The translations under genes were made by a program, and so were the position numbers. A DNA stretch of 46,370 nucleotides from Bacteriovorax stolpii (GTDB lineage Bacteria; Bdellovibrionota; UBA1018): the NCBI GenBank assembly GCA_945860415.1, contig CAMAQA010000013.1, positions 1 to 46,370 on the forward strand, given 5' to 3'. Below are positions 1-8,673 of the stretch, piece after piece (the stretch's first letter is position 1; every line of letters begins with the position of its first letter). The notes beneath the pieces were generated by a model. It saw only the letters and a program-made list of their open reading frames with translations, did no database searches and had not been told where the DNA came from.

Positions 1-3000
1 ATTCGGTGCTGTCAGTCGCATCCATCTCAAAAGTATAGAATCGACCGGGTTCGAGGCTGTTTACAGCAACAGGCCCGGCCCCACAACCTAGTGAGGCTTC
101 TGCCACCTTGGTCCGCGCGCCGGTGGGTGACACGCTAAAGAACACGAACTTGGCAAGCCCACGATTGCAGTTGGCCCCGTAACCTCTGAGCCAGACTCGA
201 GTGCTGCTACCTTCCGATGGAACTGCGGCAAAGGATGAAGCACTAAACTCCAATAGAGGCACCGTAATGGTGACGGTGGCAGCATTCGGACCCTCCACTC
301 CGGTCGGCGCGAGCGCGCGCACCTGGCAAGTGTAGCGATTGAGCGGATCGGCGCTCACTGCCTGAAGCGGGCGCACCAAATACGACGTGCTCGTCGGAGC
401 AAGCGGCTCGGTGTTCCACTTCTCGTAGGCTCCGTTATTCAGTCGGCACCACACATTCAGCCCAGCTGCCGCAGGTGCGGCAGCAAAGTTCAGGGTAGCT
501 TGATTGTAGATCGTTTGCGTGAACGACTGCACTCCGCCGTACACCACGGCACTGACTTGAACCATGTTTCCATCAGTTGCCGCGCCGGCCACCAGTCCGC
601 CGGATGCAACTGCTCGCACGATGTAGGTTTTGAACGAGCCCGCCGCGATGTTGGTCAAGACCACCTCTCGGCTCGTCGACGGAGTACTCAGAAGCGGCAG
701 GAGCACGTTCGTCTGAGAGTTCCACTCATATACCTGATACCCTGCGATGCCAGCACCACTACCCCCTGCCCAGCTCACCTTGACACTTGTGTCGCTGAGT
801 GAAGTGGCCGACACCGCACCCGCAAAGGTCAGGTCCGGTGGCGTGATGCTGACGAGGCCGGAGTTGCGAGTTTCGAGGTTTCCGGAAGTCACTCCACGAA
901 CCTGGCATTGAAGCATCGCCCCGACCTGAAGACCCGTCATCGAGTAACTCGTGGACGTCGGGTCCAAGCTGGCAACCGGTAGCGCCGTCTCGAACGACTC
1001 GCCCGAGCCGATGCAGTACACCCGAAGCGCCCCGGCCTGCGGCAGCGCCGCAAACGACAGTACGGCCTGCTCCGGTGTGGACTGACTGAAGCCCGTCACC
1101 CCGGCATAAGCGTACGCGGTGACCTGCGTGTTGTTGGATTCGAGAATGCCCCCACTCGACGCCGCACGAACGACGTAGGTGTAGGCATTTCCGGTGGTCA
1201 GCCCCGTGATCGCTCCCGAGGTGGCGCTCGAGGGCAGCGTGGCTCTTTGCGTGAGTGCTCCGGTCACCGGATCGACTTCAAAGATGCGATACGTGGCAAT
1301 GTCCGCCCCACTGCCCGCACTCCACTGCACCTGGATGCGGTTGGCGTCGAGCGCCACGGCGCGCGTGGCACCCCCGAACGCCAGATCGAGCACCGTGAAC
1401 TGGGCAAGACCCGCGTTCAGCATCTCGGCTCCGTTCGGCTCCACGGCGTACACCCGGCAACTGTACTCCGAGCCTGCCGTCAGGCCTGTCACCTCGTAGG
1501 AGGTGGCCGTCGAGGCCACCGTGCCTCGAAGCGTGTAGGCTCCAGCCGTGCCGCCCGTGACCGTGGCGCAATACACGTTCAGGCCCAGTGCTGCTGGAAT
1601 CGGCGCAAAACTCACCCGAACGGAGGTCGTCGTGGCCAGTGCGTAGCCCGTGGCACCCGAATAAGCATAGGCCGAAACGGCACCCGTGTTCGTGTCGGTC
1701 ATGCCGCTGCTGCTGGCCGCGCGAACAGAGTAGGTTCGAAAGGCGTTTACCGGAAGGCCACTCACCACGGCACTCGTCGCCGTTCCGGCAGCCGTCGTCA
1801 CCTGCGTCAGGCCTCCGTTCTGGTCGACCTCATAAATCCGGTAGGTGGCAATGTCGGTACCGCTGCCGGCAGCCCACGTGATGCGAACCCGAGTGTCGTC
1901 GAGTGAGGAGGCACTTGTGGCTCCGGCAAAGGCCAGGTTCGGAGTCACGATGCTGGCCACTCCGGGGCTCACGGCCTCGAATCCATTACTGGCCACCGCA
2001 TTCACTCGGCACTGGTATCCGGCTCCGGTCGTCAGGCCCGTGAGCGGATAACTCGTGTCCGTCGGAGCGGCCTCGCCCTGAAATACCAGGGATCCGACCA
2101 CACCACCCACCACCGGAGCGCAGTACACCTTGAGAGCCGAAGCCTGACCAGCGGCGGCAAACCGCAGCGTGGCCGTGCTTCCACTCGTCACCACCGCACT
2201 CGTGGCACCCTGAAACGCAATCGTGCCACGAAGCACGTCATTGCCATCCGAGATGCCGGTCACGAGTCCACCGGGTGCCAGAGCCCTCACTACATAAGCA
2301 CGATAAATACCCGTCGGCACTCCGGCAATCGTGGCGCTCGTGGTCGTCGCGGGCACGTTGGCCTTGAGGGTGTAAGCTCCGGTTTCGTCAGAAACCTCAT
2401 AAACGGCGTAGCCTGCGATGTCGGCACCCGAGCCCAGGCTCCACGATACTTGCACTCGGCTCGAGTCGATGGCCGCAACCGAAGCTGCCCCAGCAAACGC
2501 CAGCCGTGGCGGCGTGAACGTGACCAGGCCCGAGTTCATGTACTCGGTGCCGGCCGCATCCACCGCGCGAACTCGGCAGCGGTACTGAGTGCCCGGAATC
2601 ACCGTCATCGGGTAGCTCGTCACCGTTGGCTCGAGGCTGGCCACGAGCGCAGACGCTCCGTCACCCACCGCGCACGACACGTTCAGATTGTCGGCATCCG
2701 GAATGGCTGAAAAATTCAGGTTCGCCACCGTCGGAATCGACTGCGACACCGTGCTGATGCCCGGGTAAGCGTAAGACGACACCGTGGCAGTGTTCGAATC
2801 GGTGGCTCCACCCGTACCCAGCGCCCGAACCATGAACGTGTAGAGCTGGCCCGGATTCAGTCCAGCCACCGTGGCCTGCGTGACGGTCCTCGCCACGGTA
2901 TTCGTCGCGCGGAGATCGCCCGTCGGAAGCACCTCATACACCTGGTAGCCCGTGATGTCGGCTCCGGTGCCTGAGCTCCACGACACTCGAATCCGGGTGC

Positions 3001-3751
3001 CGTCGATTGCCGTTGCCGAGCTCACTCCGGCAAAGTTCAACCGCGGCGCGCGCACTGTCGTGAAGCTCACGGTTGACACGTTCGAGTCTTCGACTCCGAG
3101 TGGAGAAAGCGCAACCACTCGGCAGGAGTAGCCCTGGCCCGCCGTCAACCCGGATACCACATGACTTTCGCTCGATGGCGGCAGCGTGGCCACGAGCTCG
3201 TCATCGACGACTCCAGTCATCTTACAGTAGACTCGTAGCTCTTCGGCGGCACCACCCTCCGGAAAGCTGATTCGTGCTGAGGCGCCCGTCAGGTCCGAAA
3301 CGGTCGAGCGCACACCAGCGTAGGTCAGCGCATAGACGGTGGCGGCGTTGGTGTCTTCCTGTCCGTCGACGTTGAGCGCCTTCACTCGAAACGCATGCAC
3401 GCGCCCGGGTTCACGATTAGCGATGACAAAGCTCGAAGCAGAGGGGTTCTGCACCGAGGCCATCACATCCGTCTTCTGTCCTGCCGGATTCACTCCGTAA
3501 ATACGGTAACCGGCGGCGCTTGTGAGCGGAGTCCAGAACAGCTTGACTCGCGAGCCGTCGATATTGGTGGCACTCGTTGCACCCGCAAAGCCCATCTCGA
3601 CTCCGGGCTCGGAGGTGGGCTGGGTGGAAGGATCGGTGGTGAGTGCCTCGAGTTTGGAACTCAACCCCTCGGGCGCCTGGACCAGGCAGCCCGAAAGCAG
3701 TACCGAGATCACACTCATGCTCCAACCACGAACGTGCCACATGGCTTTCAT
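1..3751 (-). CDS. Giant fibronectin-III-like repeat lipoprotein (3' end outside window)
   Basis: The frame is open from the ATG at 3751 to the left edge, giving 1,250 codons without a stop in the stretches I translated. The N-terminus is a lipoprotein signal: a short basic start, a hydrophobic stretch and a lipobox LLSGC with the Cys at residue 22, so the protein should be exported and lipid-anchored. The rest is a string of beta-sandwich modules of fibronectin type III character. Two module types alternate: one carries GSGADIATYRIFEV-like sequence, the other a pair of conserved cysteines (VYC ... YxCRV). The pair repeats every 540-566 bp (about 185 residues), with copies near 746, 1297, 1852, 2418, 2960 and 3515. 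It lies 119 bp downstream of the outer-membrane protein gene on the same strand and may be the last gene of the stator operon. Surface adhesin or stalk is an inference; no catalytic domain is visible. Confidence 0.85.
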   Translation of the reverse strand, partial: MKAMWHVRGWSMSVISVLLSGCLVQAPEGLSSKLEALTTDPSTQPTSEPGVEMGFAGATSATNIDGSRVKLFWTPLTSAAGYRIYGVNPAGQKTDVMASVQNPSASSFVIANREPGRVHAFRVKALNVDGQEDTNAATVYALTYAGVRSTVSDLTGASARISFPEGGAAEELRVYCKMTGVVDDELVATLPPSSESHVVSGLTAGQGYSCRVVALSPLGVEDSNVSTVSFTTVRAPRLNFAGVSSATAIDGTRIRVSWSSGTGADITGYQVYEVLPTGDLRATNTVARTVTQATVAGLNPGQLYTFMVRALGTGGATDSNTATVSSYAYPGISTVSQSIPTVANLNFSAIPDADNLNVSCAVGDGASALVASLEPTVTSYPMTVIPGTQYRCRVRAVDAAGTEYMNSGLVTFTPPRLAFAGAASVAAIDSSRVQVSWSLGSGADIAGYAVYEVSDETGAYTLKANVPATTTSATIAGVPTGIYRAYVVRALAPGGLVTGISDGNDVLRGTIAFQGATSAVVTSGSTATLRFAAAGQASALKVYCAPVVGGVVGSLVFQGEAAPTDTSYPLTGLTTGAGYQCRVNAVASNGFEAVSPGVASIVTPNLAFAGATSASSLDDTRVRITWAAGSGTDIATYRIYEVDQNGGLTQVTTAAGTATSAVVSGLPVNAFRTYSVRAASSSGMTDTNTGAVSAYAYSGATGYALATTTSVRVSFAPIPAALGLNVYCATVTGGTAGAYTLRGTVASTATSYEVTGLTAGSEYSCRVYAVEPNGAEMLNAGLAQFTVLDLAFGGATRAVALDANRIQVQWSAGSGADIATYRIFEVDPVTGALTQRATLPSSATSGAITGLTTGNAYTYVVRAASSGGILESNNTQVTAYAYAGVTGFSQSTPEQAVLSFAALPQAGALRVYCIGSGESFETALPVASLDPTSTSYSMTGLQVGAMLQCQVRGVTSGNLETRNSGLVSITPPDLTFAGAVSATSLSDTSVKVSWAGGSGAGIAGYQVYEWNSQTNVLLPLLSTPSTSREVVLTNIAAGSFKTYIVRAVASGGLVAGAATDGNMVQVSAVVYGGVQSFTQTIYNQATLNFAAAPAAAGLNVWCRLNNGAYEKWNTEPLAPTSTSYLVRPLQAVSADPLNRYTCQVRALAPTGVEGPNAATVTITVPLLEFSASSFAAVPSEGSSTRVWLRGYGANCNRGLAKFVFFSVSPTGARTKVAEASLGCGAGPVAVNSLEPGRFYTFEMDATDSTE

Positions 3752-3870
3752 GCTAGACCTATCGGTGAGCCGGCTCAACGAACCTGAGGGTTTTTCAGCA
3801 GAAACTGCGCTGTTGGCGAGAATCTGTGTCGTGAGAAACGCGTGCAGCGACTGGCGGCACGCCACGCGAA

Positions 3871-4464
3871 TTATTTGAAGAATCGGCCGAATCCGAAATG
3901 AAAGGCACTTCCGAGCATGCTGCCGGTTCCGGAAGCGGTAGTGACTGAAAACTGTCCTCGAGCAAATGAGCGCCCGCCCCAGTGCCAGTCAGCGCCGAGC
4001 GCGGGAGAAACGGAGAAGCCCACCATCGAGACATCCGTCGACGATCCCTGCGCGAAGCCCAGCCCGAGGCTCAGCCACGCTGAAACACCTTTGGCCGAGT
4101 AAGTGACACTACCGGGCACCGAAGCGATAACGGGGTCGGCAAAAGCAGGAGACTCAAAGAACGGGTAATAGCGGTAGACCAGTTCAGTCACGCCAATTCC
4201 GGTGGTGAAGCCACCGGAGAGTCCGACACTTCGGGTGTGCTCGAGTGCTAGTTCGGAGTTGCGACTCAGCGACGCCCCCAGGAGAATCTTCAGCCCCAGA
4301 GGCGCTTCCGAGATGGTGCCCCCCTGGAGAGGCGTGAATCCATAAGCTGCCGGTCCGCCGAGAAACCCCCACAGCATGTCGCCAGAATACGCCCGACTGG
4401 ACAGCACCAGGCTCAGCAGCGCCAGCAGCTGCCGACAATGAAAACTACGCCGCCTGGGCAGCAT
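3871..4464 (-). CDS. Small outer-membrane beta-barrel-like protein
   Basis: This is a 197-residue protein if it starts at the ATG at 4464, which has GAGG six bases upstream; a GTG at 4488 is the alternative. A signal peptide (MLPRRRSFHCRQLLALLSLV) is followed by about 170 residues of alternating Gly-rich and aromatic amphipathic strands, ending in FGFGRFFK, as in membrane beta-barrels. The start lies inside the last 20 bases of the FliG-like gene, so translation is probably coupled. Its place between the motor-like genes and the Fn3 lipoprotein suggests the outer-membrane end of a trans-envelope machine. I recognise no named family. Confidence 0.7.
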   Translation of the reverse strand: MLPRRRSFHCRQLLALLSLVLSSRAYSGDMLWGFLGGPAAYGFTPLQGGTISEAPLGLKILLGASLSRNSELALEHTRSVGLSGGFTTGIGVTELVYRYYPFFESPAFADPVIASVPGSVTYSAKGVSAWLSLGLGFAQGSSTDVSMVGFSVSPALGADWHWGGRSFARGQFSVTTASGTGSMLGSAFHFGFGRFFK

Positions 4465-6331
4465 CCGACGCCTCACTGGTCTCGACACTCTGGTAGAGCA
4501 CCTGCGGCGTCAGGCCCGAGCGTTCCTGCATCGCCTTTTTGAGATTCTCTCGAACCCGACTCGACCACTCATCGAGAAACCTGCCGTCCGGCTCTCGCTT
4601 CTGAGAACGAGCCAGAGTGAGTGAGTCCTTGAAGATCGTGGCCTTCATCGTGGGTAGCATCTTCTCGATCCGATGCCCGATTCCTTCCGGAAGTGCCAAG
4701 GCAATCTGCACGAGCTCGGGCGGGCTCAGCTTTCCGAGAAGCTGCGAGAGCCCCTCATCGCGAAGAAAAGGCACCAAGCCCAGGCAGAAAAAATTGGCCT
4801 TCATCCAGTCGAGTCGGTGTGGATCAGATTTTTCAATCTCCGCTACGAGCGCAACGGTGTCGATGGCAGGCGTCGAATCGAGCACCTCGCTCAATCCAGA
4901 GCTCAAGTCTTCGAAGCTCACGCCATGTTCGGACTCCGACTCCAAAGCGCTGCAACGCGCACGGATTTCTGCTGCCAGCTCTTGAAGCTCTCCTGTCGAG
5001 TACCGACCCTGCCCCACCGAGGATGCCAGCACGCGGATTCGGACTTCCGCAGAAAGGGTATTCAGCAGCAGTCCCCGGCGTTCCGAAGGCAGCGACGCAA
5101 GCACCATGGCCTGGCGCCTCGAGTCCGGCAGCTCGGAAACCAGCCTCGCCAGAAGGTCGGGTGACTTGCTGAACAGAAACCCGAAACGATTGCCGAATCC
5201 GTCGGCACCGATGGCTCGCGCCCCCGTCAGCTCAAAGAGCACGCGCTCAATCCACTCGCTACGCTCGCGGTAGTTCAATGACGCCACGTCTCGAAACGCC
5301 TGGACGATGCCGGGGCTAGCTTCAAGCTGGAAAGCCTCGATTCGAGCCGAATCCACTCCAGGAGCATCCTGCAGGTCGTTCCACGCGCGTGCAACCAGCA
5401 CGCACTTGCGAAGGCCCAGACCACCTTCCAGGGTCCAGTTTCGAATCATCTGTTTCAAGGCATCGAGCCGTTCGGGACGCCACTCGGCGATGACCTGCTG
5501 GAGCTTGCGATGCAGCTCTTCGGCCCGAAGAAAGTCGGAGTGCGACACCTCGTCCATCGAGCTGGAGAGCTGGGGCCGCGGTTCAACGGATATCGCCGTC
5601 CGGTCGATCGTTTGAGAAGAATCCAAGGCGACGGACATGCTCGAGCCGGATTGCTCGCCCGAGGCCTCGGGCCGGCGTCGACTCCAGAGCAGGAACAGGG
5701 CAAAGGCGCCGAGGAGTAGGATCACCATCGAGACCGGAAGCGCCAGCGGTGCGAAGTCTTGAAGTCTCCACTTCTGCCAGAACGAGGCCGGTGCAAACGA
5801 CTCAAAGCGTGGGCGCACTTCAACCGATTCGCCGAGGCCGCGGCGCAAGATCTCGGGAATTTCCGTTTCCAGGGTCTTCCGCCGAGCCTCAGCCACCTGA
5901 GTTGACCAGCTTGCACCGAGATGCAGCACCATCAACTGGTAGTCGGGCTCGGTCGACTTCAAGGTCGATTCGGCAGCCTCGCCGGCAATGGCACGAACCC
6001 GCTCGCGCATCTCTTCCGAAACACGAAGGGCGTCAATCAGACCCACGGTCAAGTCGCTGGGAGTTCCGCCGCCAGCAGCGGGTGCCGACTCGCGAGGTTC
6101 CAGCTTCTTCGGGGGCTTGACCTCTCGCACCTGCTTCACGACCGCCGAGATCAGCAGCCGATAATCATCCGAGGCCAGCCCCTTCTGGTCGAGATAGCGA
6201 CGCGTGATCGAATACGCCGCCTCTTCGAAACGCTGCTTCGATTCAAGCTCGAGCGCAGTGGTCGCCATTGCGGCCTGAGGAGCCAGAGATCCGATCACCA
6301 TGAATATCATCAAGAGCCAGCGGATGTTCAT
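4445..6331 (-). CDS. Membrane-anchored protein with FliG-like cytoplasmic domains
   Basis: The protein has 628 residues. Residues 1-23 form a signal peptide or first membrane segment. Residues 24-195 look periplasmic, with a Pro/Ala/Gly-rich linker near 80-92. Residues 195-216 are a transmembrane helix followed by a basic stop-transfer (WSRRRP), and 217-628 should be cytoplasmic. Residues 391-438 align by eye with the FliG middle domain (LLARLVSELPDSRRQAMVLA, then LPSERRGLLLNTLSAEVR; FliG has LLNILQQEHPQTIALILSYL, then PEEVQTEV). Residues 515-600 resemble the FliG C-terminal torque domain, with an acidic RDE turn (524-526) before LSQLLGKL where FliG has LDDRSIQRVL. The layout of periplasmic domain, membrane helix and FliG domains recalls a FliF-FliG fusion, but I see no clear FliF ring domain. 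The start overlaps the PEGA lipoprotein stop (ATGA). With MotA- and MotB-like partners in the operon it probably receives or transmits stator force. The FliG relationship is a by-eye alignment. Confidence 0.7.
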   Translation of the reverse strand: MNIRWLLMIFMVIGSLAPQAAMATTALELESKQRFEEAAYSITRRYLDQKGLASDDYRLLISAVVKQVREVKPPKKLEPRESAPAAGGGTPSDLTVGLIDALRVSEEMRERVRAIAGEAAESTLKSTEPDYQLMVLHLGASWSTQVAEARRKTLETEIPEILRRGLGESVEVRPRFESFAPASFWQKWRLQDFAPLALPVSMVILLLGAFALFLLWSRRRPEASGEQSGSSMSVALDSSQTIDRTAISVEPRPQLSSSMDEVSHSDFLRAEELHRKLQQVIAEWRPERLDALKQMIRNWTLEGGLGLRKCVLVARAWNDLQDAPGVDSARIEAFQLEASPGIVQAFRDVASLNYRERSEWIERVLFELTGARAIGADGFGNRFGFLFSKSPDLLARLVSELPDSRRQAMVLASLPSERRGLLLNTLSAEVRIRVLASSVGQGRYSTGELQELAAEIRARCSALESESEHGVSFEDLSSGLSEVLDSTPAIDTVALVAEIEKSDPHRLDWMKANFFCLGLVPFLRDEGLSQLLGKLSPPELVQIALALPEGIGHRIEKMLPTMKATIFKDSLTLARSQKREPDGRFLDEWSSRVRENLKKAMQERSGLTPQVLYQSVETSEASDAAQAA

Positions 6332-6960
6332 GGCGTCGCCCTTCCTTGCGCGGGAGTCCGCGACAGGGCCTCGGTCTGTGACTGAATTCGTGCGAGCATC
6401 TTGGCAGCCTCTTCATAGGACGGCTCGGCCGCCAGCACCTCGCGGTAGAGACGCGTGGCCTCAGGCCATTTTTTTTCCATGAAGTAGAGTCCGGCCTTGA
6501 AAGATTTTCCGAAAACAAAGGTCGGATCAATCCGAAGCGCTTCGTCGATTTCTCGATGGGCCTCGGTAAACTGAAGCGCCTCGGCAAATCGCTGAGAATT
6601 ACGCACATGAACCAGAAGCCGTGAGGCCAGGGTGCCTCCCGAATCGCCCGGCTTGAGGTGGAACCGCAGCGACTGTCGAAGTGCCCCGGTCGAGCCTCGA
6701 GTCATGACGGTCGTCACCCGCTCATAGCCGGGTTTTTGCACCGTGAGGTAGCCGAACTCTCCGACGACGGCTTCTGAAATCGGAAGCGCCAGCGGCGTCC
6801 GCCCCAGGCTTCGACCCGGCGACGAGGGGTCGCCGCTGAGATAGACTTCGGCGTCTCCCGGTGTCGACTCGATGATGAGCGTGTGCGAGCAACCGCTGAG
6901 CCCTAGAAAAAGGGCCAGTGCCACGACGAGACGCGAAAGGGGTGAAGGAACCCGGATCAT
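6328..6960 (-). CDS. PEGA-domain and TPR lipoprotein
   Basis: The start is the ATG at 6960, preceded by a strong GGGAGGTG; upstream codons in the same frame are not needed. The 210-residue product has a lipoprotein signal with lipobox LSGC. Directly after it is a PEGA domain (LIIESTPGDAEVYLSG, then GRTPLALPI and KPGYERV), a surface-layer-associated beta fold. Then come about two TPR-like helical repeats (FAEALQFTEAHREIDEALRI and WPEATRLYREVLAAEPSYEE). It lies 66 bp downstream of the MotB-like gene and overlaps the FliG-like gene by four bases. A role as a periplasmic or outer-membrane assembly factor for the stator complex is inferred from position. Confidence 0.8.
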   Translation of the reverse strand: MIRVPSPLSRLVVALALFLGLSGCSHTLIIESTPGDAEVYLSGDPSSPGRSLGRTPLALPISEAVVGEFGYLTVQKPGYERVTTVMTRGSTGALRQSLRFHLKPGDSGGTLASRLLVHVRNSQRFAEALQFTEAHREIDEALRIDPTFVFGKSFKAGLYFMEKKWPEATRLYREVLAAEPSYEEAAKMLARIQSQTEALSRTPAQGRATP

Positions 6961-7026
6961 CACCTCCCTCTCTCGGAAGTTCTGTCGCTTCAACTTGAAG
7001 CACGCCCCCACTAACTGTGCTGTGAT

Positions 7027-7731
7027 TCAGCGCACGCCTGACGCTCGCGCCTGGAGATTCTTCAGGATTCGAATGACGATTCGGCGGTTTCGGGCCTGAT
7101 TCTCGGCGATGACCGCGCCCGACGGCAGGCGGTTCGGCACCAGCGGCTTGGTGTCGGCCAGCCCGAGCGGGCTCAGGTGTACTCGGGCAAAACCCTTGTC
7201 TTCGAGCAGTCGCACCACGGTGCTGGCCCGATTCGAAGAGAGCTCCCAGTTGCTCGGGTACTGCTTCGAAGTAATCGGACTGTCATCGGTATGGCCTTCG
7301 ACCACCACACGAAACCCCTTGGCTTTTTCAACGATCACTCGCGCTACTTCGCCCATGAGCTGCGCTGCCAGCGGCTTGAGCTCGGTCGAGCCCGAGTCAA
7401 AGAACAAGGTACCATTCGAGACCAGTTCGATGCCGTCATCGAGTTGACGAACGTCCACCTCGCGTCCGAGCTTGAGGTCTTGTAGGACCTCATGGATGTT
7501 CTTCGACAGATCCTCGAACGGATTTTCATAGCTGACGCCCATCGACTTTGACGTCTCCTGCTTCAGGCGCTCGAGCTTGGCCGAATCGGGAGTCGAGAAG
7601 GCCGAGACGATGACGAAAAACCCCATGAGCAGCGTCATCATGTCGGCATACGAGATCAGCCAGTTTCCTTCTCCATCATCCTGGTGGATGACCTGCTCGC
7701 GATTGAAAAACTTATTTGATCGCCGCTTCAC
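7027..7731 (-). CDS. MotB-like stator protein with OmpA peptidoglycan-binding domain
   Basis: The gene encodes 234 residues and starts with GTG, overlapping the MotA-like stop as GTGA. A short basic cytoplasmic tail leads into one membrane helix (WLISYADMMTLLMGFFVIVS) holding Asp30, which matches the proton-binding aspartate of MotB (D32 in E. coli). After a plug/linker region comes an OmpA/MotB peptidoglycan-binding domain with VEGHTDDSPI, NWELSSNRAS and NRRIVIRI. All parts of a working stator B subunit are present. A MotB homologue coupled to MotA normally drives flagella, but no flagellar gene is in view and the next genes are a lipoprotein and a FliG-like membrane protein. It may be a dedicated stator for that machine, or a general motAB copy. 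Confidence 0.9.
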   Translation of the reverse strand: MKRRSNKFFNREQVIHQDDGEGNWLISYADMMTLLMGFFVIVSAFSTPDSAKLERLKQETSKSMGVSYENPFEDLSKNIHEVLQDLKLGREVDVRQLDDGIELVSNGTLFFDSGSTELKPLAAQLMGEVARVIVEKAKGFRVVVEGHTDDSPITSKQYPSNWELSSNRASTVVRLLEDKGFARVHLSPLGLADTKPLVPNRLPSGAVIAENQARNRRIVIRILKNLQARASGVR

Positions 7732-8519
7732 GTGCGCTTTTCCTTTTTCGCGGCGATTCGATTTCGATCCGCTGGCGCCAGATAGCTCTTCAGGTACTCG
7801 CGAACCAGCAGCGGGTGCTTTCGCTCCTTGATCAGCATCACCCCGTCCATCACCACGCGCCTCATCAGCAAATCGTCGGCCGAGGCTTCGTTCAAGTTCT
7901 CTCCGACCGGAATGAGCAGGAAATTCGAAAGCACCAATCCGTAAAACGTGGCCACCAGGGCAATCGACATCGCTGGCCCAATCTGTTCAAAAGCATTGGC
8001 CCCCCCGAGCCCCTGAAGCAGGGCGATCATTCCGAGGCTGGTACCCACGAGACCAAACGCCGGTGGAAACTTTCCGATCGTCTTGAACGTGGCGCTGTCT
8101 CGCTTGTAGCGTTCGTTTTGAAGCTCGACTCGCTTTTCGAGCACCTCGTCGAGCTCGTCATCTGTCAGTCCGCCCTGCTCGAGCAGCTCAAGTGACTCGC
8201 GCAGAAAAGCGTTCTGCACCTTCGAGACTTCGCTCGAAAGCTCCTGACCGGAATGAAGGGCCTCCGAGATGCGTTCGATCTCCCGGATGGTTCGAAGCAT
8301 CTCGGCCTTGGCCTGGCCCGTGAAGGTTCGGAGAAAGACCATGGCGAGATTGTAAAAATGCGAAAGCGGAAAGCAGATGAGCGCTGCCGCAGCGGTTCCA
8401 CCAATCACGATGACCAGGGCATGCCAGCTCAGAAGAATCTCGAGGTTAGGAACCCCATGGCTGGCCAGCCAGAGCACGATCACGGCAGAGATGAAGCCCA
8501 AGGGCACGGATAAGTTCAT
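7728..8519 (-). CDS. MotA/PomA-like stator channel protein
   Basis: I take the ATG at 8519, which has AGGAG ten bases upstream, rather than the TTG eight codons earlier. The 263-residue protein has two N-terminal membrane helices, a large charged cytoplasmic loop (about residues 70-150) and two C-terminal helices. The third helix carries FPPAFGLVGTSLGMIALLQ and the fourth GPAMSIALVATFYGLVLSN, both typical of the PomA branch of MotA proteins; the prolines important for channel gating are present. It should form the five-subunit ring around a MotB-like dimer. It is first in an operon of at least four, probably six, genes. TolQ/ExbB relatives are shorter and lack this loop. Confidence 0.9.
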   Translation of the reverse strand: MNLSVPLGFISAVIVLWLASHGVPNLEILLSWHALVIVIGGTAAAALICFPLSHFYNLAMVFLRTFTGQAKAEMLRTIREIERISEALHSGQELSSEVSKVQNAFLRESLELLEQGGLTDDELDEVLEKRVELQNERYKRDSATFKTIGKFPPAFGLVGTSLGMIALLQGLGGANAFEQIGPAMSIALVATFYGLVLSNFLLIPVGENLNEASADDLLMRRVVMDGVMLIKERKHPLLVREYLKSYLAPADRNRIAAKKEKRT

Positions 8520-8673
8520 GGCGAGGATGCTCCTGAACCCCAAGAGTAAACTGAACCTGCGCCCGGGGTGACCCAGGCCTTCACGGTCTCACGCCAAAGC
8601 GTGTCGTGACTCACGGCACGACAATTTTCAGGCAAATTCGGCCTCATTCGTCGTTTCGACTACACTGAAAAGG

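Noticed and set aside
7027-8519. MotAB-like pair as the core of a Zorya anti-phage system (ZorAB)
   Set aside because: ZorA has a long cytoplasmic coiled tail and zorC/D or zorE helicase or nuclease genes follow; here the MotA-like protein is of normal length and the next genes are a PEGA lipoprotein and a FliG-like protein.
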